In this document: positions 13,960 through 17,979 of the stretch, piece by piece
Position numbering within the stretch: position 1 is the stretch's first letter
Layout: each line of letters starts with the position of its first letter
Assembly: GCA_035265325.1 (NCBI GenBank)
Contig: DATFOS010000199.1
Location: 1 to 17,979 of the forward strand
Origin: DATCLS01 sp035265325
GTDB taxonomy: Bacteria; Actinomycetota; Acidimicrobiia; Acidimicrobiales; VFJN01
Reading direction: 5' to 3'
Length of the DNA stretch: 17,979 nucleotides
Notes under the pieces: generated by a model
The model's database searches: none
Seen by the model: only the letters and a program-made list of their open reading frames with translations
Told to the model about the DNA's origin: nothing
Position numbers and translations under genes: made by a program

Positions 13960-15243
13960 TCAGGCGGCGACGAGCGGCTCGTCGGCCGCAGCGGCGTCGG
14001 CCGCCGCCCGGGCTGCGATCGGGTCGGCGCCGGCCCGCCGGATGTAGCGGACCGTCCACACCGCGGCCAGCGCCGTGGCCACCGCCCCGACGCCCACGGC
14101 GACCCGCGGGTTCGTCACGTCGGACACCCAGCCGACGATCGGCCCGCCGATCGGCGTGGAGCCGAGGAACAGCATGGCGAACAGCGCCAGCACCCGGCCC
14201 CGCATGCGGGGGTCGGCCTGCAGCTGGACCACGGCGTTCGACCCGGAGATCAGGTACACGGACGTGAACCCGACCGGCAGGGCGAAGGCCACCGCCAGCC
14301 ACAGGGTCGGGGCGAGGGCCAGGGCCGCCATCGACACGGCCAACCCCGCCGCCGCCTTGGCCAGGACCGGCAGGTCGACGGCCTCGCGCCGCGCCACGGC
14401 CAGCCCGCCGAGCATCGAGCCGGCCGACATCACCGAGAACAGCAGCGTGTAGGTGCCGGCGGCGCCGGCGAACGTCTGCTCGGCCAGCAGCGCCAGCGTC
14501 ACCTGGAAGTTGAAGGCGGCCAAACCCACGACGGCGATGAGCACGACCGAGGCGCGCAGGGTCGGGTGCGCCCACACATAGCGCAGCCCCGAGCGGACCT
14601 GGCCCTTGGCCCGCGCCACCCGGGGGCCGAGGTGGAACGCCGAGTGGTCCATGCGGAGCAGGGCGCCGATCACCGCGACGTACGACACGGCGTTGGCCAC
14701 GAAGCACCACGCCGCGCCCGGCCCGGCGATCAGGGCGCCGGCCAGGGCCGGCCCGAAGATGCGGGAGCCGGTCATCATGGCGCTGTTCAGCCCGACGGCG
14801 TTGGGCAGGTCGCGGGGCTCGACCATCTCGCTGACGAGGACCCGGCGGGTCGGGTTGTCGAACGCCGTGATCAGCCCGAACGCCAGCGACAGCCCGTACA
14901 TCGACAGGACGGTCTGGCTGCCGGTCAGCGTGAGGGCCGAGAAGGCGACGGCCAGCACGGTGAACGCCAGCTGGCAGGCGACCAGGAGGCGGTAGCGGTC
15001 GACCCGGTCGGCGACGAGGCCGGTCCAGGCGCCGATGAGCAGCAGCGGCAGGAACTGCGCCGCCGTGACCAGGCCGAGGGCCAGGCCGTTGTCGGTCAGT
15101 TCGAGGACGACCCAGATGATGGCCACCGACTGCATCCACGTGCCCGCCTGGCTGACCAGCTGGCCGAGGAAGAAGAGCCGGAAGTTGCGGGTGTGGAGCG
15201 ATCGGAAGGTGGCCGCGGAGGCGAGCTTCAGGCGGTCGGTCAC
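13960..15243 (-). CDS. MFS transporter (drug/siderophore exporter type)
   Basis: 427 residues with about twelve transmembrane segments. The N terminus RSLHTRNFRLFFLGQLVSQAGTWMQ and the motif A loop GLVADRVDRYRLL match the MFS_3/EntS-like exporter group. FDNPTRRVLVSEMVEPRDLPNAVGLNS and the second-half loop LQLQADPRMRGRV are also typical of that family. The tail is Ala/Asp-rich. It would export a small molecule by proton antiport. The start is GTG 15243, overlapping the TGA of the MarR gene (GTGA), so the two are translated together and the exporter is the probable MarR target. Substrate unknown. Confidence 0.92.
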   Translation of the reverse strand: MTDRLKLASAATFRSLHTRNFRLFFLGQLVSQAGTWMQSVAIIWVVLELTDNGLALGLVTAAQFLPLLLIGAWTGLVADRVDRYRLLVACQLAFTVLAVAFSALTLTGSQTVLSMYGLSLAFGLITAFDNPTRRVLVSEMVEPRDLPNAVGLNSAMMTGSRIFGPALAGALIAGPGAAWCFVANAVSYVAVIGALLRMDHSAFHLGPRVARAKGQVRSGLRYVWAHPTLRASVVLIAVVGLAAFNFQVTLALLAEQTFAGAAGTYTLLFSVMSAGSMLGGLAVARREAVDLPVLAKAAAGLAVSMAALALAPTLWLAVAFALPVGFTSVYLISGSNAVVQLQADPRMRGRVLALFAMLFLGSTPIGGPIVGWVSDVTNPRVAVGVGAVATALAAVWTVRYIRRAGADPIAARAAADAAAADEPLVAA

Positions 15244-15740
15244 GGCACCACCGGACGGTCGCTCGTGTGGTCGGCGGCGCGGTCGGGCCCGGACGCCAGG
15301 GCCTCGAGCACGTCGAGGGCGGCGACGAGGCGGTCGATGTCGTCGGCGCCGACCTCGTCGAGGCGCTGGCTCAGCCAGGCGTCGCGGCGGCTGCGGGCGG
15401 CGTCGAGGCGGGCCTGGCCGGCCTGGGACACCGTGACCCGGGCGACCCGCCGGTCGCGCTCGTCGACCGTGCGCGACACGAGCCCGTCCTCCTCGAGCTT
15501 GGACACGATCTTCGTGATCGTCGGCGGCGCCACCTGCTCGATGGCGGCCAGCTCGCCCAGGGTGAGCGACCCGTTGTGCTCGATCGAGACGAGGACCGAG
15601 TACTGCGAGGGGGACAGCCCCGTGCCGACCTGCTGGCGCATGAGCCGGGCCAGGCGGGCGGTGGCGAGGCGGAGGCGGTGGGCCACCTCGGCCACGTCGA
15701 GCTCGCCGGGGCGGCGGTCGGAGGAGGGGGAAGCGTTCAT
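15240..15740 (-). CDS. MarR-family transcriptional regulator
   Basis: 166 residues with the MarR winged helix: helices around LSPSQYSVLVSIEHNGSLTLGELA, recognition helix VAPPTITKIVSKLEEDGLV, and the basic wing DERDRRVARVTVSQAG carrying the conserved D-x-R-D-R-R pattern. MarR proteins are dimers that repress their own operon and release DNA on binding phenolic or other small ligands. The ATG at 15740 is preceded by an AT-rich promoter-like stretch and overlaps the exporter at its end. I infer that it represses itself and the MFS gene, and perhaps the divergent hypothetical gene. Confidence 0.94.
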   Translation of the reverse strand: MNASPSSDRRPGELDVAEVAHRLRLATARLARLMRQQVGTGLSPSQYSVLVSIEHNGSLTLGELAAIEQVAPPTITKIVSKLEEDGLVSRTVDERDRRVARVTVSQAGQARLDAARSRRDAWLSQRLDEVGADDIDRLVAALDVLEALASGPDRAADHTSDRPVVP

Positions 15741-15742
15741 CG

Positions 15743-15763
15743 CTTAGGAAGGATAATTAGTTC
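15743..15763. promoter_or_regulatory. AT-rich overlapping divergent promoter / MarR operator candidate
   Basis: This is the most AT-rich short stretch I noticed in the window. On the plus strand it contains GATAAT (15752-15757, one mismatch to TATAAT), suited to the gene at 15835. On the minus strand it contains AATTAT (15758-15753), which would give a MarR transcript with about five leader bases. The central TAATTA is palindromic. A MarR dimer bound here would block both. Confidence 0.45.
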
Positions 15764-15834
15764 GGCGTAGCGGTCCAACCTCCAGCCGGGGTGATTCGCG
15801 CCACGCCCCGCCGTTTTGGCAGGATGCAGGCACT

Positions 15835-16221
15835 ATGGCGAAGGCAGCAGTCATCGACCGGTTCCGCAAGGGCGAGACGGTCAAGGCCCTCGATCCCTTC
15901 CCCGGTGTCCCGCAGGGAACCAAGGGCCGCGTGTACCTGGTCAACGGCTTCGCCTGGGAGCGGTACCGGGTCCTGTTCGAGAACGGCACCGACGTGGGCT
16001 CGATCGACGGCTCGATGCTGGCGCGGCCCAAGCAGTTCGACGAGGCGCTCGAGCGCCGGTCCCGTGCCGCCGCGGCGGCCGAGGCGGTCACCGACGAGGG
16101 TGCCGGCGACGGTGCCGCCGCAGCCGCGGCCGGCGGCGAGTCCAAGGTGGTCAACGGCGTGACGGTGCCGCCCCACCTGCTCGACCGGTCGAAGCGGGCG
16201 CGCGAACGCCTGGCGGCCTGA
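15835..16221 (+). CDS. conserved-looking hypothetical protein, 128 residues
   Basis: I do not recognise the family. Residues 1-66 look like one small beta-rich domain: KGETVKALDPFPGVPQGTKG, then VYLVNGFAWERYRVLFENG and VGSIDGSML, reminiscent of an SH3-like barrel with G-T-K-G-R-V and W-x-R-Y-R-V-x-F-x-N-G. Residues 77-103 form an Ala/Gly/Glu linker. The end, VNGVTVPPHLLDRSKRARERL (about 106-126), is a short amphipathic basic helix. The ATG at 15835 has AGGA ten bases upstream. It is cytoplasmic, with no signal peptide. It lies in front of the LLM oxidoreductase gene but is separated from it by a hairpin. Gene reality is well supported by codon use; function is open. Confidence 0.8.
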   Translation: MAKAAVIDRFRKGETVKALDPFPGVPQGTKGRVYLVNGFAWERYRVLFENGTDVGSIDGSMLARPKQFDEALERRSRAAAAAEAVTDEGAGDGAAAAAAGGESKVVNGVTVPPHLLDRSKRARERLAA

Positions 16222-16227
16222 CATCCC

Positions 16228-16253
16228 GGTGCCGGCGACCGGACGCCGGCACC
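16228..16253 (+). terminator. perfect 10-bp hairpin between two co-directional genes
   Basis: GGTGCCGGCG (16228-16237) and its complement (16244-16253) surround the loop ACCGGA, six bases after the hypothetical gene stop and ten bases before the GAGGGGGA ribosome binding site of the next gene. It may be a terminator, an attenuator or a processing site. No T-run follows. Confidence 0.5.
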
Positions 16254-16273
16254 ACCCGCAACGAGGGGGACAC

Positions 16274-17311
16274 ATGAAGCTCAGCATGCAGCTCGGCTAC
16301 ACCGGCAGCCCCAGGCAGTCGGCCGACCAGGCCATCGCCCTCGAGAAGGCGGGCATCGACACCGTCTGGGTGGCCGAGGCCTACGGCTTCGACGGGGTGA
16401 GCCTCATGGGCTACCTCGCCGCCGTCACCGAGCGCGTCGAGATCGGCGCCGGGATCCTGCCGATCTACACCCGGACCCCCAGCCTGCTGGCCATGACGGC
16501 GGCCGGCGTCGACTCGCTGTCCGAGGGGCGCTGCATCCTCGGCCTCGGGGCCTCGGGCCCGCAGGTCATCGAGGGCTTCCACGGCGTGCCCTACGTCAAG
16601 CCGCTGGCCAGGACCCGCGAGATCATCGACGTCTGCCGCATGGCGTGGAAGCGTGAGCGCCTCGCCTACCAGGGCTCCACCGTCCAGCTGCCGCTGCCCC
16701 CGGGGCAGGGCACCGGCCTCGGCAAGCCGCTCAAGATGATCTCCCACCCCGTGCGCGACCGCATCCCGGTGTACGTGGCGGCGCTCGGCCCCAAGAACGT
16801 CGAGATGACGGCCGAGGTGGCCGACGGCTGGCTGCCGATCCTGTTCCACCCCGAGAGGGCGGCGTCCGTGTGGGGCGAGCCGCTCGCCGCCGGGGCGGCC
16901 AAGCGCAGCTCCGAGCTGGGCCAGCTCGAGGTCGTGGCGGGCGGGCTGCTGGCCGTGGGCGAGGACGTGGCCGGCGTGCGCGACTTCGCCCGCCCGATGG
17001 TCGCCCTCTACGTGGGCGGCATGGGCGCCCGGGGCCGCAACTTCTACAACGACCTGGCCAGGCGGTACGGCTACGAGGCCGAGGCCGAGCTCATCCAGGA
17101 CCTCTACCTCGACGGCAAGAAGGACGAGGCCGCCGCCGCGGTGCCCGAGTCGTTCCTCGAGGCCACCAACCTGTGCGGCCCCGAGGGCTACGTGAAGGAG
17201 CGCCTGGCGGCATACAAGGAGGCCGGGGTGACCAGCCTCAACGTGGCGCCCGTGGCCGACGACGTGCCGGCCCTCATCACCAGGCTCAAGGGCTGGATCG
17301 AGGACCTCTAG
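16274..17311 (+). CDS. LLM-class (F420/flavin-dependent) oxidoreductase
   Basis: 345 residues, luciferase-like TIM-barrel enzyme. Visible motifs: MKLSMQLGY at the start, VWVAEAYGFD at 31-40, VEIGAGILPIYTRTPSLLAM around 55-74, and LGLGASGPQVIEGFHG at 89-104, a pattern common in actinobacterial F420-dependent LLM enzymes. A later VYVAALGPKNVEMTAEVADGW is the usual second barrel segment. It probably reduces or oxidises a substrate with coenzyme F420, although FMN cannot be excluded. The ATG at 16274 has a strong ribosome binding site (16264-16270), which rules out the longer frame starting at 16229. Its stop lies in an inverted repeat shared with the convergent neighbour. Substrate unknown. Confidence 0.92.
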   Translation: MKLSMQLGYTGSPRQSADQAIALEKAGIDTVWVAEAYGFDGVSLMGYLAAVTERVEIGAGILPIYTRTPSLLAMTAAGVDSLSEGRCILGLGASGPQVIEGFHGVPYVKPLARTREIIDVCRMAWKRERLAYQGSTVQLPLPPGQGTGLGKPLKMISHPVRDRIPVYVAALGPKNVEMTAEVADGWLPILFHPERAASVWGEPLAAGAAKRSSELGQLEVVAGGLLAVGEDVAGVRDFARPMVALYVGGMGARGRNFYNDLARRYGYEAEAELIQDLYLDGKKDEAAAAVPESFLEATNLCGPEGYVKERLAAYKEAGVTSLNVAPVADDVPALITRLKGWIEDL

Positions 17312-17334
17312 GCCCGCGGGCCGCCGGCGGCCTA
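17309..17334. terminator. inverted repeat containing both convergent stop codons
   Basis: TAGGCC (17309-17314) and GGCCTA (17329-17334) form an outer inverted repeat, and the TAG stops of both convergent genes are its ends. Two perfect palindromes lie within it (17311-17322 and 17320-17331). It is a plausible compact bidirectional terminator in a 20-bp gap. Confidence 0.45.
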
Positions 17335-17979
17335 CGGGCGCAGCTTCGCCAGCGTCGCCTCGGCCTGCTCGACCATCGACGTGACGATCTCGGCCGCCGG
17401 CACGAGCTCGTCGATGGCGCCTACGCCCTGGCCGGCCGGGAAGAACTCGCGTGTGGGATCGACCCCCTCGGTGGCCTCGTCGCCGCCGAGGTGGTTGACC
17501 CCGTCCTTCACGGAGGTCACGAACTGCATCGGGAACGGCTCGGCCGTCCGCCCGCCCGCCTCGTACGCCGACGTGTAGTCGTTGGCCAGCACCCGGCAGG
17601 TCTTGCCGGTGTAGGCCCGGCTCACGATCGTGTCGTCCTCGTGCGCCCGGAGCAGGGCGTCCTTGTAGCCGACGACGCTGCGGGCCTCGGGCGTGGCGAT
17701 GAAGCGGGTACCCACCCACACGCCGTCCGCCCCCAGGGCGAGCGCCGCGGCCAGGCCCCGGCCGTCGACGATGCCGCCGGCGGCGACCACCGGTACCCGG
17801 TCGCCCACGGCGTCGACCACCTGGGGGACCAGCGCCATCGTCGCCACCCGGCCCGTGTGCCCGCCGGCCTCGGTGCCCTGCGCCACGACGATGTCGCAGC
17901 CGGCTTCGACCGCGGCGACGGCATGGCGGACCTTGCCGCACATGCTGACGACGAGGACGTTGCGGCCGTGGCAGAGGTC
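17332..17979 (-). CDS. nitronate monooxygenase-like flavoprotein, C-terminal part (cut by right edge)
   Basis: 215 C-terminal residues are visible; the start lies beyond the window. The FMN-binding barrel shows CDIVVAQGTEAGGHTG, with the family's conserved active-site histidine in GGH, then VPVVAAGGIVDGRG and LGADGVWVGTRFIATPE, the phosphate-binding end of nitronate monooxygenase / 2-nitropropane dioxygenase and related FMN enzymes. These oxidise alkyl nitronates or act on other substrates such as enoyl-CoA analogues. The C-terminal lid includes FFPAGQGVGAIDELVPAAEIV. The internal Met at 17943 is not the start, because the barrel strand NVLVVS continues upstream to the edge. It is convergent with the LLM oxidoreductase. 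Confidence 0.9.
   Translation of the reverse strand, partial: DLCHGRNVLVVSMCGKVRHAVAAVEAGCDIVVAQGTEAGGHTGRVATMALVPQVVDAVGDRVPVVAAGGIVDGRGLAAALALGADGVWVGTRFIATPEARSVVGYKDALLRAHEDDTIVSRAYTGKTCRVLANDYTSAYEAGGRTAEPFPMQFVTSVKDGVNHLGGDEATEGVDPTREFFPAGQGVGAIDELVPAAEIVTSMVEQAEATLAKLRP

Noticed and set aside
10958..15139. 1393-residue version of the acyl-CoA synthetase
   Set aside because: The upstream part is antisense or out of frame to the dehydrogenase and MFS genes; ATG 12574 with a ribosome binding site gives the normal family length.
13015..15747. 910-codon plus-strand frame across the dehydrogenase, terminator, MFS and MarR genes
   Set aside because: It spans a perfect terminator hairpin and consists of compositionally biased residues; shadow of real genes.
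1..17979. CRISPR arrays, tRNA/rRNA genes, transposases, integrases, att sites, toxin-antitoxin or restriction genes
   Set aside because: Looked for on both strands; no direct-repeat arrays, cloverleaf-like sequences or recognisable mobile or defence proteins were seen. GC content and codon use look even across the window.

Overview
The window is a GC-rich (low-70s percent by eye), densely packed bacterial chromosome segment. Coding content fits the Actinomycetota: a MmpL-type transporter, an F420/LLM-class oxidoreductase, FadD/FadE-like lipid enzymes, NarL-type signalling, many GTG starts, and several start codons lying directly downstream of a TANNNT box. My inference is a member of, or near, the class Acidimicrobiia; a phylogenetic search would be needed to fix this. 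I see no rRNA, tRNA, CRISPR array, insertion sequence or phage gene. No gene-free stretch exceeds about 180 bp. Many long antisense reading frames exist because of the GC content; I treat them as shadows.

Layout. 1-461 (-): start of an alpha/beta hydrolase, cut by the window edge, divergent from a small SnoaL/NTF2-like gene (542-937, +). 1050-1943 (-): SDR dehydrogenase of the peroxisomal multifunctional-enzyme type. 2030-6227 (-): a three-gene, translationally coupled operon, MMPL transporter > four-helix membrane protein > Tat-exported multicopper oxidase, joined by GTGA and ATGA overlaps. Divergent from it, 6405-8389 (+): a DesK/NarL-type histidine kinase and response regulator, also joined by a GTGA overlap. 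8355-10864 (-): a phosphate operon, PhoU > DUF47 > PiT transporter > 81-residue two-helix membrane protein, whose last codons overlap the response regulator tail on the opposite strand.

10958-12574 (-) and 12704-13843 (+): divergent acyl-CoA synthetase and acyl-CoA dehydrogenase with a 129-bp shared control region. 13960-15740 (-): MarR regulator > MFS exporter, separated from the dehydrogenase by a strong hairpin. 15835-16221 (+): unrecognised 128-residue protein. 16274-17311 (+): LLM-class flavin/F420 oxidoreductase. 17332-17979 (-): nitronate-monooxygenase-like protein, cut by the right edge.

How the genes fit together. The SDR, acyl-CoA synthetase and acyl-CoA dehydrogenase point to degradation of fatty acids or other CoA-linked carboxylic acids. 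The PhoU/DUF47/PiT block is low-affinity phosphate uptake. The kinase/regulator pair most likely controls itself and the divergent MMPL-oxidase operon. MarR most likely controls its own MFS exporter. I did not find a clearly undescribed multi-gene system. The best candidates for something new are the MMPL/four-helix/oxidase operon, the 81-residue protein in the phosphate operon, and the 128-residue hypothetical protein.
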